Shown: positions 26,323 through 37,951 of the stretch, piece by piece | Position numbering within the stretch: position 1 is the first letter of the stretch | Layout of the letters: each line of letters starts with the position of its first letter | Origin: Alcanivorax sp. | GTDB lineage: Bacteria; Pseudomonadota; Gammaproteobacteria; Pseudomonadales; Alcanivoracaceae | NCBI GenBank assembly: GCA_022449455.1 | Contig: JAKUPL010000007.1 | Coordinates: 62,001 to 126,000 of the forward strand | Direction of reading: 5' to 3' | Length of the DNA: 64,000 nucleotides | The notes under the pieces: generated by a model | What the model was told of the DNA's origin: nothing | The model's database searches: none | Seen by the model: the letters and a program-made list of their open reading frames with translations, nothing else | Position numbers and translations under genes: made by a program

Positions 26323-26955
26323 ATGAATAATTTTAAAGGGTGGGTGTTGAGGTTGCTTCTGGTGGGGATTGCTTGTGGTGCGATGGCGGAGGAGCCAGAT
26401 TTAATCATAGAAGATGGTTATGTTCTGGAAATTTTTTCCGATGGTTCCGGGTCTCTTGGAAGGCAGTTTGATCCCAAGGCGACAATGAGCTGTAAATCAG
26501 CCTATTGTGAGTACAAAAGGAAAAATGCGGACTCTAGAACAACTTTTAGGGACACCTGGTCATTTCAAATAAAAAAAGACGCGATGAGTGATGAAAAAAC
26601 AATCACGCTTACGAGGAAGCCACATGAAATAAGCGAGGAATTTGGTGAAATAGAATTTAATAGCGATATCTATTTGTGGATTAATTTAAGAAGGGCGTCC
26701 AGGGAGATGTTGTGTGTTGCAGGGCATGACTATTCAGGCTTGACCGCGATGATAAGAGTGGATAGTGCAAAACCGATGAAGACCAATGAGAATGGATGTG
26801 TGTTGCTTTCATCTGCTTTGAATAAACAGTTAGTGTCTGGCTCAAAGCTCGTCATTCGGGGATCCCATTGGCCGTACCAATCCCCGGAAACGCAAAATAT
26901 AAGTCTTGATGGATATAAAAAAATCACGCAATTTTTGAGGGATAGGCGGACGTAG
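26323..26955 (+). CDS. Exported protein of unknown function, AT-rich gene
   Basis: This 210-residue protein has a Sec signal peptide (VLRLLLVGIACGAMA, cleavage near residue 22). The mature part is charged, has four cysteines (MSCKSAYCEY; REMLCVAGHD; ENGCVLL) that could form disulfides, and no motif I recognise. A good ribosome binding site (AAGGAGAAG) precedes ATG 26323. Three 60-base lines I counted had 32, 38 and 48 percent GC, far below the window. With A-rich codons such as AAA and ATA, this marks recent transfer. Whether it acts with the NERD-helicase gene 70 bases upstream is unknown. Confidence 0.7.
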   Translation: MNNFKGWVLRLLLVGIACGAMAEEPDLIIEDGYVLEIFSDGSGSLGRQFDPKATMSCKSAYCEYKRKNADSRTTFRDTWSFQIKKDAMSDEKTITLTRKPHEISEEFGEIEFNSDIYLWINLRRASREMLCVAGHDYSGLTAMIRVDSAKPMKTNENGCVLLSSALNKQLVSGSKLVIRGSHWPYQSPETQNISLDGYKKITQFLRDRRT

Positions 26956-27023
26956 AGGTCCATGATTTCCTCATGGATACGTGATCGAAAAAGGTCGTGA
27001 ATCCATGAAGCGGATCGAGTGAA

Positions 27024-28388
27024 TTATATTTTCCGCCGCGAGAGCATGCCGAGCGCGGAAAGCACATTCAGCAGAGCGAGCACCAGCAATCCCGCGAACG
27101 CCCACTGATAGCTGTCCCCTGTCTTTGTCAGCACGACTACCACGGTGATGGCGCCGAGCGCACCGCCGATGCGCTGGACGATGTTCACCAGGGTTGTGGC
27201 GTCGCCCATTTGCCGGGTAGAGACCACCATGTAGGCGCCGGTCATGGCGGGCATTTGCGCCAGGGCCAGGCCTGCGCCACGCAATATCAGAAGCACGGCG
27301 AGCGCGTTCGGCGGCAGGGTTCCGGTGGCCAGGAAGGGGAGTGTGGTCAAGGCCAGCAGAGCCACCCCGGCCAGGCTGACGGCGGCGGGGCCGTGGCGGT
27401 CGGTGAGGGCGCCGGCGATCGGCAGGATCAGGGCGCTGCCGAGGCCCAGGGCCAGCAGGAGCAGACCGGTGGTGGTGGCGTCGAAACCGGAGCCGGTTTG
27501 AAAGTACAGCGGTAACAGCAGAAGGCCGGCATACAGGTTGGCGCCGGTCAGTCCGCAGGTGGCGCTGGCGGCGCGGAAGCGCCGGATCGCCAGCAGACGC
27601 AGGTCGAGAATCGGCGGGCGTTGTTTGCGAGTGGCGGAGAGCGTGAAGACGAGGATCAGCGTCAGCCCGACAACCAGTGTGGTGATGGCTGGTGCGTCGA
27701 TCTTTTCGGTGCCGAGGCGGGTGGCTCCATACAGCGCGGCGGGCAGGCCGAGCATCAGCAGGATCAGGCCGGGCCAGTCCAGAGTTCGGCGCGGGTCTCG
27801 TTCGCCGGAGGGAATCAGGCGGCGGCCGGCCAGCAGCGCGAGCAAGCCCACCGGAACGTTAAGCCAGAACAGTCCGCGCCAGGAGGTCATTTCCAGAAGC
27901 GCGCCGCCGAGGCCCGGCCCCAACGCGGGGCCGAGGGCGATCACCAATCCTAGGGTACCCATCAGCCGACCGAGCTGGTGGCGCTTGGCAGTGGCGCCGA
28001 TCACCGCTTGCCCGGCGGGCACCATGATGCCGGCGGCCAGGCCCTGCAGAAAACGGGCGGCAATCAGGGAGCCCGGGTCCGGCGCCAGGGCGCAGACCAC
28101 TGAACCGCCCACGAACCCGGCCAGTGACCACCACCATACTCGTCCGTAGCCGAAGCGGTGGCCCAGCCAGGCCGCCAGCGGCAGGGACACCGCCAGGGCG
28201 ATCAGGTAGCCGGTGACTACCCATTGAATGGTGGCCAGTGGGCTGTTCAGGTCGTCACGAATGGCGTCCAGCGCCAGATTCGCGACGGTGGAATCCAGCA
28301 TCGCCATAAAGGCGCCGGCCCCGGCGACGGCGGCGATTTTCCAGATGCGTGGCGGGATCGGGGTGAGACTGGCCGCTGATTTGTTCAT
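27024..28388 (-). CDS. MFS drug-efflux transporter, DHA2 (EmrB/QacA) type
   Basis: This 454-residue inner-membrane protein has about 14 predicted hydrophobic segments. The DHA2 signature near the N-terminus is AMLDSTVANLALDAI, followed by motif A-like GHRFGYGRVWWW and a conserved ARFLQGLAAGIMVPAGQAV segment (motif C-like glycines). It probably exports hydrophobic toxic compounds with protons. No regulator gene adjoins it. The 163 bases upstream to the fadA end contain the fadBA terminator and presumably this gene's promoter. Confidence 0.87.
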   Translation of the reverse strand: MNKSAASLTPIPPRIWKIAAVAGAGAFMAMLDSTVANLALDAIRDDLNSPLATIQWVVTGYLIALAVSLPLAAWLGHRFGYGRVWWWSLAGFVGGSVVCALAPDPGSLIAARFLQGLAAGIMVPAGQAVIGATAKRHQLGRLMGTLGLVIALGPALGPGLGGALLEMTSWRGLFWLNVPVGLLALLAGRRLIPSGERDPRRTLDWPGLILLMLGLPAALYGATRLGTEKIDAPAITTLVVGLTLILVFTLSATRKQRPPILDLRLLAIRRFRAASATCGLTGANLYAGLLLLPLYFQTGSGFDATTTGLLLLALGLGSALILPIAGALTDRHGPAAVSLAGVALLALTTLPFLATGTLPPNALAVLLILRGAGLALAQMPAMTGAYMVVSTRQMGDATTLVNIVQRIGGALGAITVVVVLTKTGDSYQWAFAGLLVLALLNVLSALGMLSRRKI

Positions 28389-28485
28389 GGCGAAAGGTTG
28401 TCGTTGCCATGCGGACGAGTCAACGAAGCAGACCCCAAAACAGATTCACGTCGGCGCCGGTTTGCTCCGGCGCGCTGAATCCATG

Positions 28486-28521
28486 AAAAAGCCCCGGCGG
28501 GCGAACCCGCCGGGGCTTTTC
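28486..28521 (-). terminator. Rho-independent terminator of fadBA (UUCG loop)
   Basis: On the minus strand GCCCCGGCGGG pairs with CCCGCCGGGGC around a UUCG tetraloop (stem 28491-28501/28506-28516), followed by five T. On the plus strand four T also follow, so it may work in both directions. It lies 31 bases past the fadA stop. Confidence 0.88.
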
Positions 28522-28551
28522 AGCTCTCGGCAACGGTGAAGAGAAGGGTGG

Positions 28552-31899
<3,348 letters not shown>

Positions 31900-31958
31900 A
31901 ACGATTGCTCTCCAGTCCCAAAGTACGCGGAGGGGCCGCGGGCGTGACCCGCCGTTTC

Positions 31959-31978
31959 ATGTGAGTGTTTGCTCACAT
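31959..31978 (-). promoter_or_regulatory. Operator-like palindrome upstream of fadBA
   Basis: ATGTGAG-tgtttg-CTCACAT is a perfect inverted repeat with 7-base arms, 60 bases before the fadB start and inside the fadB/recJ divergent region. It is a plausible site for the fatty-acid regulator. It resembles a CRP box (TGTGA/TCACA) but the core spacing is 8 rather than 6. Confidence 0.5.
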
Positions 31979-32124
31979 TTCCGGTCGAGCCCGCTCAGGG
32001 TCGCCAAGTATAAGAAGCACGGGCGCTTGATGTTAGCCCCCCTGTGTGACTTATGGGTCGTTTCCCTTGACGCAAGGGGTGGATACCCGGACGCTTGCCG
32101 CGATTGCCCCCACTGACGGATGTC

Positions 32125-33828
32125 ATGACCGTAAGTTCGTACCCCCGTATTCGCCGCCGCCCGCCGGTGTCCGTGGACTGGCCGGGCGTGCCGCCGCTGC
32201 TGGCGCGCATTCTCGCCGGCCGCGGGCTCACCGCCGCGGATCAGTTGGAGCTGACCCTGGGGCGGCTGCCGCATCCGGACCACTTCCAGGGGCTGGCGGC
32301 GGCGGTGGCACTGCTGGTGACCGCCCGCGAGCAGCATTGGCGTATCTGCATCGTCGGTGATTATGACGCCGACGGCGCCACCGCCACCGCGCTGATGGTG
32401 CGCGGGCTGCAGGCACTGGGCTTCCCCCGTCCGGATTTTCTGGTGCCCAACCGGTTCGAGTACGGCTACGGCCTGTCGCCGGCCATCGTCGAGCTGGCAC
32501 GGGTGTCGTTCGAGCCGGACCTGATCATCACCGTGGACAACGGCATCGCCAGCGTGGACGGCGTGGCCGCCGCGCGGGCGGCCGGCATGCGCGTGCTGAT
32601 CACCGACCACCACTTGCCCGGCGAGCACCTGCCGGAGGCGGACGCCATCGCCAATCCACGGTTGGAGGGCGACGAATTCCCCGCCGCCAACCTGGCCGGC
32701 GTGGGCGTGGCCTTCTATCTGCTGATGGCGGTGCAGCGGCGGCTGGGCCTGAAAGGCGCGGTGGTGGATCTGCTCGACCTGGTGGCCTTGGGCACGGTGG
32801 CGGACGTGGTGCGCCTGGACGACGCCAACCGCATCCTGGTGGAGCAGGGGCTGCGGCGGCTGCGCGCCGGCAAGGGCAACCCGGGCATCCGTGCGCTGCT
32901 GCAGGTGGCCGGGCGCGACCCGTCGCGGGCGCTGGCGGCGGATCTGGGGTTCGCGGTGGGACCGCGGCTCAACGCCGCCGGGCGGCTGGCGGACATGTCC
33001 CATGGCATCGACTGCCTGTTGGCGGACAGCGTTTCCGAGGCGCGTCAGTACGCCGAGGAGCTGGACGGCATCAACCGGGAGCGGCGCGGCATCGAGCAGG
33101 GCATGCGCGACGCCGCCATGGCGGAGGTGGCGCGGCTGCGCGAGCAGACATTGCCGGCGGCGCTGTGCCTGCACGGCCGGGACTGGCACGAAGGGGTGGT
33201 GGGAATTCTGGCGTCGCGGGTCAAGGAAGCGGTGCATCGGCCGGTGATCGCCTTCGCCCCGGCCCAGGAGGCCGGGCTGCTGAAAGGCTCCGGGCGCTCG
33301 ATACCAGGGCTGCATTTGCGCGACGTGCTGGACGCGGTGGCCACCCGTCATCCAGAGATGCTGCACAAGTTCGGCGGCCATGCCATGGCCGCCGGCATGA
33401 CCCTGAAGGCGGCGGACCTGGAGGCGTTTCGCGAGGCCTTTCAGAAGGCGGTGAGCGAGGCGGCCAGCGATGATCTGTTCGACCCGGTGGTGGACAGCGA
33501 CGGCGGCCTGGACGATCGCGACATCTGCCTGGCCACCGCCGAGCTGCTGTCCCACCGGTTCCCCTGGGGGCAGGGCTTTCCGCCGCCCCGTTTCGACGGC
33601 GAATTCGAGGTGCTCAACCACCGGGTGGTGGGCGAACGCCACCTGAAGCTGACCCTGGGCCTGCCGGCGGTGAGCGGCGTGGTGGACGGCATCCTGTTCA
33701 ACGCCGACCCGGCCCTGCTGGGCGCCCGCCTCAAGCGCGTGGAGGGCGTCTACCGCCTGGAGGTCAACGAATTCCGCGGCCGCCGCGCCCCCCAAATGCT
33801 CTTCGAACACCTCCGCCCACTCCCCTGA
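32125..33828 (+). CDS. recJ: Single-stranded-DNA exonuclease RecJ
   Basis: This 567-residue cytoplasmic 5'-3' exonuclease acts in RecF-pathway recombination and mismatch repair. The DHH catalytic motifs are clear: VGDYDADGATATAL (about 75-90), TVDNGIAS, ITDHHLPGE, and the DHHA1 part with KFGGHAMAAGMTL (about 410-425). I chose ATG 32125 since it gives the usual N-terminus (RRRPPVSVDWPGVPPLL); an in-frame upstream start at 32095 would only add ten residues. The stop TGA (33826-33828) is immediately followed by the transposase element. Confidence 0.94.
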   Translation: MTVSSYPRIRRRPPVSVDWPGVPPLLARILAGRGLTAADQLELTLGRLPHPDHFQGLAAAVALLVTAREQHWRICIVGDYDADGATATALMVRGLQALGFPRPDFLVPNRFEYGYGLSPAIVELARVSFEPDLIITVDNGIASVDGVAAARAAGMRVLITDHHLPGEHLPEADAIANPRLEGDEFPAANLAGVGVAFYLLMAVQRRLGLKGAVVDLLDLVALGTVADVVRLDDANRILVEQGLRRLRAGKGNPGIRALLQVAGRDPSRALAADLGFAVGPRLNAAGRLADMSHGIDCLLADSVSEARQYAEELDGINRERRGIEQGMRDAAMAEVARLREQTLPAALCLHGRDWHEGVVGILASRVKEAVHRPVIAFAPAQEAGLLKGSGRSIPGLHLRDVLDAVATRHPEMLHKFGGHAMAAGMTLKAADLEAFREAFQKAVSEAASDDLFDPVVDSDGGLDDRDICLATAELLSHRFPWGQGFPPPRFDGEFEVLNHRVVGERHLKLTLGLPAVSGVVDGILFNADPALLGARLKRVEGVYRLEVNEFRGRRAPQMLFEHLRPLP

Positions 33829-34768
33829 CGGGGTCGGACCACCATAACCCCTTGTTTCTGCTATAAAAAACTATCCCGAAGAGCGCCATCAGGCGCTTGA
33901 AGGGCTCTTTTCGGTGGTCAAATAGGGCAGATAAGCCTCCGGCTCGTCGCGCAGATGGCAAGTCTGGCCGGCGGTTTCGATCGGCCGGTTCCTGGCAATC
34001 GGGCCCTGGGCGTCCCGAAACTGCTCCACGAAGTCCCGGCTGCCCACGGCCAGCGCTTCGGTCCAGGCCGGATCACGCCCGTGGTCGCCCCTTTCCAGGG
34101 CTTCCTCCACCCAGTCCCGGTGTGCTCGGCGCAGCACTCCCAGGTCGGAGATGCCGAGCACGTTCATCAGTGCCCCGGTGTTGATGATGCGGTAGCGGGA
34201 GCGCGGCAGCTGGATTTCCTTGTAGCCACAGGTATCCCATTCGCGAGGGTGTCGCACCCGGCCGGCGCGGACCATATTGAGGTCGATGTACACCAGGCAG
34301 CGGCGCAAATGTTCGCCGGTCTCCACGGCGGTGGCGTGGTAGCGACCCTCCCAGAACGCCCCGCGGCGACGCCGGCGGCCATTGAAATGCTGGGCGGTCC
34401 GTCCGGCCACCAGTTGAATGGAGCGCCGGATCTCGTCATCGCCCTGGTCGTGGACCAGAAGGTGCACATGATTGCTGGTGGCGATGTAATTGAGAATCCG
34501 CAGACCGTAGCGGTGCCGCGCTTCGTACAGCCAGCGCTCCCACAGGCGGCGGTCGTGTTTGAATTTGAGCAAAAAGGTCTGATCGTGGCAGCGATGGGTA
34601 ATGTGCCAGACATGACCCGACGTGTAATGACGGTTGGCGCGAGGCATCCGTTCCTCCTTTCTTTATGCTGATTTTTGACTAGTAAAAACCATGCACTAAG
34701 CGCGGACTGGGCCCTGTTTCACAAAAAAAGACATCCGATATCAGTGAGTTGCCGCGGTCCGACCCCGA
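33829..34768. mobile_element. REP-associated tyrosine transposase element with inverted ends
   Basis: The left end CGGGGTCGGACC (33829-33840) lies directly after the recJ stop. The right end GGTCCGACCCCG (34757-34768) is its exact inverse. The single gene inside (33889-34647, minus strand) is a Y1-type transposase. Beyond the 12-base ends, the left boundary continues as ACCATAACCCCTTGTTT, a sequence repeated almost exactly at 39550, where no transposase is present. The region 34648-34756 between the gene and the right end has no ORF. The boundaries are inferred from symmetry. Confidence 0.7.
33889..34647 (-). CDS. REP-associated tyrosine transposase (RAYT, Y1_Tnp)
   Basis: This 252-residue member of the TnpA_REP/IS200-like HUH family has its metal-binding HxH at H60/H62 in SNHVHLLV and the catalytic tyrosine at Y120 in RCLVYIDLNMVRAG. 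The N-terminal HITHRCHDQTFLLKF is typical. Such single-copy domesticated transposases bind and cut REP hairpins. AGGAGG precedes the ATG at 34647. A hairpin AGCGCC-atca-GGCGCT (33882-33897) spans its stop and may end the transcript. All catalytic residues are intact. Confidence 0.92.
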   Translation of the reverse strand: MPRANRHYTSGHVWHITHRCHDQTFLLKFKHDRRLWERWLYEARHRYGLRILNYIATSNHVHLLVHDQGDDEIRRSIQLVAGRTAQHFNGRRRRRGAFWEGRYHATAVETGEHLRRCLVYIDLNMVRAGRVRHPREWDTCGYKEIQLPRSRYRIINTGALMNVLGISDLGVLRRAHRDWVEEALERGDHGRDPAWTEALAVGSRDFVEQFRDAQGPIARNRPIETAGQTCHLRDEPEAYLPYLTTEKSPSSA

Positions 34769-34806
34769 GGGCGCGGTTGATGTAGGTCAAGAGAGAAGAT
34801 AGAATT

Positions 34807-34825
34807 ATGAATAATAATTATTTGC
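34807..34825 (+). promoter_or_regulatory. Fur-box-like site
   Basis: Around A34816 the sequence AATAAT-A-ATTATT (34810-34822) is a perfect palindrome. It matches the core of the 19-base Fur consensus at 11 of 13 positions. It lies 42 bases before the receptor start, so iron-dependent repression of the siderophore operon is likely. Confidence 0.6.
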
Positions 34826-34867
34826 AAATGCAATTGTGTCTTTTTCTCTTTGATCAAGGGTCGCGAC

Positions 34868-37366
34868 ATGTTTGTGAAGGGTGTTTTTACGGCGCTCCCC
34901 GGAGCGTTGTGTTTGTCGTTGCTTTGCCAGTTCGGGTTGGTGTCGGGTGCGTTGGCACAGACCGCCACCAGTTACAGCCATCAACATCAGCGCGTGCGTG
35001 TTGCGCTGCCGGCGCAAAGCCTGGGGCGGTCACTGGCCGCGTTGTCGAGGCAGACCGGTACCGCGATTCAGTATTCATCGTCGGTGGGGGAGCGTACCGG
35101 CAACGCGGTGAACGGCACCTTGCCGTTGGAACAGGTGCTCAGCACGCTGCTGGCCGGCACCGGTCTGAGTTATCGCTTCAATGCCGAGGGCGTGGAAATC
35201 GATGCCGCCGACGAAACCCACACCATTGAAGCGGTGCAGGTGAACGCCGGCACGGGCCTGGAAGAGTACGCCTGGGGCGCGGCCAGCCAGGGCTACATCG
35301 CCACGCACAGCGCGTCCGCCACCAAGACCGACGCGGCCGTGATCGAGGTGCCGCAATCCGTGTCGGTGGTGACCCGCCAGGAGATGGACGATCGCGGCGC
35401 CGATAGCGTGATGGACGCGGTGCGCTACACCGCCGGTGTCAGCACCGAGATGGAAGGCATCGACAGCCGTGTGGACGACATCTACATTCGCGGCTTCAGT
35501 GCCGGCAGCTGGTCCAACAACATGTACCTGGACGGCCTGCGCATGCCCAAGGGCGGGCAGTGGACCACGCCACAGGTTGACGCTTACGGGCTGGAGCGGG
35601 TGGAGATCGTCAAGGGGCCCGCGGCGGTGCTGTACGGCCAGGTGGCGCCCGGCGGGCTCGTCAACATGGTGGCCAAACGGCCGTCCTTCGACCATCGCAA
35701 TGAGGTGGTGCTGACCCGTGGCAGTTTTGATCAGACCGAAGGGGCTTTCGATCTGGGCGCACCGCTGGATGAAGCCGGCAATTGGCTCGGCCGGCTGGTC
35801 GGCAGCTATAACGACGGCGACTCCCAGGTGGACGAGACGGAACTGAGCCGCACCTATCTGGCGCCCAGTGTTACCTGGTTCCCCTCCGACAACACCGAGA
35901 TCACTTTCCTCAGCTATTACCAAAAGGACGACGGCGGTTCCACGTTCCAGTTTTTGCCCCTGAAGGGGCTGCTGTATCCGGCCCTGGGGGGCTACATCGA
36001 CCGCGATACGTTCCTCGGCGAACCGGATTGGAATGTCTACGAGCGGGAGCAATGGGCGCTCGGCTACGATCTCAATCACCGGTTCAATGACGTTTGGTCG
36101 TTCCGCCAGAACGCCAAATACAATCATGTGGACTCGTTATTCAAAACCGTGGTGTCCGCCACCTTCACCAACGGTGGGCTCAATGCGGATAACCGCACCA
36201 TCAACCGCCGGGGTGTGAAAGGCGAGGGCGATCTGGACAGCTATGCGCTGGACAACCAGTTCATCGCCGACTTCGATACCGGCGAGATTCGGCATAACAC
36301 CATCATCGGCGTGGACTACCTGCATACCGACTGGACCCACGCGCGATATGGCGTCACCGCCCCGATCACGCCCATCGACGTCTTCGACCCGGTGTATGGC
36401 GGCGCCGCCGGCTTCGGGGACAACATGGTCACGCAAAGTGATTACGATGTGTCCGAACGGCAGACCGGTCTTTATTTGCAGGATCTGATGTCCTGGGGCA
36501 ACTGGCACATCACCGCCGGCCTACGGCAGGATTTCTACGACAACACCAACCTGGAGCGTGCCTCCGGGGATAACGCCGACACCGACGATCACGCCCTGAC
36601 CTGGCGCCTGGGCGGTGTGTATGAATTCGCCAACGGGGTGGCCCCTTACGCCAGCTACGCCACCTCGTTCGAGCCGTTGAGCGGTTTCAACTCCACCGGC
36701 GGTGCGTTCGAGCCGTCCGAAGGCAAGCAATATGAACTGGGCGTGAAATATCAGCCGCCGCGCAGCAACACGCTGCTGACGCTGTCCGCGTTCGACCTGC
36801 GGCAGACCAATCTGGCGGCGCAGGATCTCAACCCGCCGAACGGCGCCACCTGCATCGACGACAGTACGCCGGGCCAGCCGGACATCAGCGCGTGCCAGCG
36901 TCAGACCGGTGAAACCCGTACCCGCGGCGTGGAGCTGGAAGCCAAAATGTGGCAACGCGAAGGCGCCAGCGTCACCGCCAGCTACACGCTGCTGGACACC
37001 GAGGTTGACGACACCAACGCCAGTGTCGACGGCAACGAAAAGCCCTATGCGCCGCGCAACATGGCCGCCCTCTGGGTGGACTACAAATGGCGTCAGGGAG
37101 TGCTGGCCGGTCTCGGGCTGGGCGTGGGTGCCCGTTACACCGACCGTGTTTACGGCGACGATGAGAATCAGTACGGCGTGGACAGCTACACGCTGTACGA
37201 CGCCTCGCTGCGTTACGACATGGGCGCGGTCGGCTGGCCCGGGCTGGAGCTGGCCCTGGTGGGCCGCAACCTGAAGGACGAGGAATTCCTGTCGTACTGC
37301 AATGCGTTCGGTTGCTCCTACGGTTCCGCCCGCAACGTGAGCGCCAGCGTTCAATACAGTTGGTGA
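34868..37366 (+). CDS. TonB-dependent siderophore receptor with N-terminal signalling (STN) domain
   Basis: This protein of about 832 residues has a signal peptide ending near GALAQ (about 32). A secretin/TonB short N-terminal domain follows (about 45-120, RVALPAQSLGRSLAALSRQT, VNGTLPLEQVLSTLLAGTGL), then the plug (about 140-290, VEVPQSVSVVTRQEMDDRG, YIRGFSAGS, VEIVKGPAAVLYGQVAPGG) and a barrel ending in YSW. It is of the FpvA/FoxA-like class that imports ferric hydroxamates or similar. The STN domain usually signals to an anti-sigma factor, but no FecI/FecR-like pair is in this window. Start ATG 34868 was chosen for its signal peptide. The Fur-like box lies just upstream. Confidence 0.92.
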   Translation: MFVKGVFTALPGALCLSLLCQFGLVSGALAQTATSYSHQHQRVRVALPAQSLGRSLAALSRQTGTAIQYSSSVGERTGNAVNGTLPLEQVLSTLLAGTGLSYRFNAEGVEIDAADETHTIEAVQVNAGTGLEEYAWGAASQGYIATHSASATKTDAAVIEVPQSVSVVTRQEMDDRGADSVMDAVRYTAGVSTEMEGIDSRVDDIYIRGFSAGSWSNNMYLDGLRMPKGGQWTTPQVDAYGLERVEIVKGPAAVLYGQVAPGGLVNMVAKRPSFDHRNEVVLTRGSFDQTEGAFDLGAPLDEAGNWLGRLVGSYNDGDSQVDETELSRTYLAPSVTWFPSDNTEITFLSYYQKDDGGSTFQFLPLKGLLYPALGGYIDRDTFLGEPDWNVYEREQWALGYDLNHRFNDVWSFRQNAKYNHVDSLFKTVVSATFTNGGLNADNRTINRRGVKGEGDLDSYALDNQFIADFDTGEIRHNTIIGVDYLHTDWTHARYGVTAPITPIDVFDPVYGGAAGFGDNMVTQSDYDVSERQTGLYLQDLMSWGNWHITAGLRQDFYDNTNLERASGDNADTDDHALTWRLGGVYEFANGVAPYASYATSFEPLSGFNSTGGAFEPSEGKQYELGVKYQPPRSNTLLTLSAFDLRQTNLAAQDLNPPNGATCIDDSTPGQPDISACQRQTGETRTRGVELEAKMWQREGASVTASYTLLDTEVDDTNASVDGNEKPYAPRNMAALWVDYKWRQGVLAGLGLGVGARYTDRVYGDDENQYGVDSYTLYDASLRYDMGAVGWPGLELALVGRNLKDEEFLSYCNAFGCSYGSARNVSASVQYSW

Positions 37367-37378
37367 ATGGAGAACACC

Positions 37379-37645
37379 ATGGCCATCGCAGCCTGTCTGC
37401 TGCTGAGCGTTATCGGCGTGATGTTGCTGTATCTGTGCTCGCCGAATCAGCGCTGGCGGCGCCTGCCTCTGCGCGGACGTGCCTGGCGCGTGGCGGCCTG
37501 GGCGCTGGTGGCACTGGCCTGGCCGGCCTGGATGGTCACCCTGGAGGCCAAGGCCGGTTTTTTTGCCGCGTTGACGTTGCTGATGCTGTTGGCCGGGCTG
37601 CTGCCGCTGGTATCACTGCTGAAGCTCACCCGGGCGGCGCGCTGA
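37379..37645 (+). CDS. Small membrane protein, DUF3325-like
   Basis: This 88-residue protein has three hydrophobic segments (about 3-18, 35-50, 55-78) separated by a basic loop (RWRRLPLRGRAWR). It is probably the DUF3325 protein often found in TonB receptor/PepSY operons. ATG 37379 is preferred over the ATG at 37367 because GGAG sits six bases before it. The next gene starts in its stop codon (TGATG). Role unknown, presumed to assist inner-membrane steps of iron uptake. Confidence 0.7.
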   Translation: MAIAACLLLSVIGVMLLYLCSPNQRWRRLPLRGRAWRVAAWALVALAWPAWMVTLEAKAGFFAALTLLMLLAGLLPLVSLLKLTRAAR

Positions 37646-37950
37646 TGGCCAAACCCAAACCCGCACCGATCCAACCGCACTGGTGGAGCAAGACCCTGGC
37701 CGGCGGCGTGCTCGGCTTTTCCCTGGCGATTGCGCTGTCCGGACTGTTCGCCTGGCTGGGGCCGGGTGGCATCGGCGCGCCGGACAAAGTGCAGTTCAAT
37801 ATGTGGCTGGTGCCGTTCATCTGGATGACGGTGTTTTCGCTGGTGTATCTGTTTCGTACCGGAATCCGGGCCTGGCTGTGGCTGGGGGCCGCCAACGGGC
37901 TCGCTTTTCTCGCGCTGATGCTGGCGCGCCGGGCTCTGGAAGGGGGCTGA
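37645..37950 (+). CDS. Small membrane protein, DUF3649-like
   Basis: This 101-residue protein has three hydrophobic helices (GVLGFSLAIALSGLFAWL; MWLVPFIWMTVFSLVYLF; WLGAANGLAFLALML) and an N-terminal HWW after a Lys/Pro-rich head. Position between a DUF3325-like and a PepSY gene and the length fit DUF3649 of siderophore operons. The ATG overlaps the upstream stop, and the PepSY gene begins two bases after its own stop. Confidence 0.7.
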   Translation: MAKPKPAPIQPHWWSKTLAGGVLGFSLAIALSGLFAWLGPGGIGAPDKVQFNMWLVPFIWMTVFSLVYLFRTGIRAWLWLGAANGLAFLALMLARRALEGG

Positions 37951-37951
37951 T

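Noticed and set aside
26959-26977. TCCATGA/TCATGGA stem-loop after the AT-rich gene as a terminator
   Set aside because: The stem is only seven weak pairs and no T-run follows.
31960-31977. CRP binding site (TGTGA...TCACA) upstream of fadB
   Set aside because: The spacer between the half-sites is 8 bases, not 6, so it does not fit a normal CRP box; kept only as an unnamed operator.
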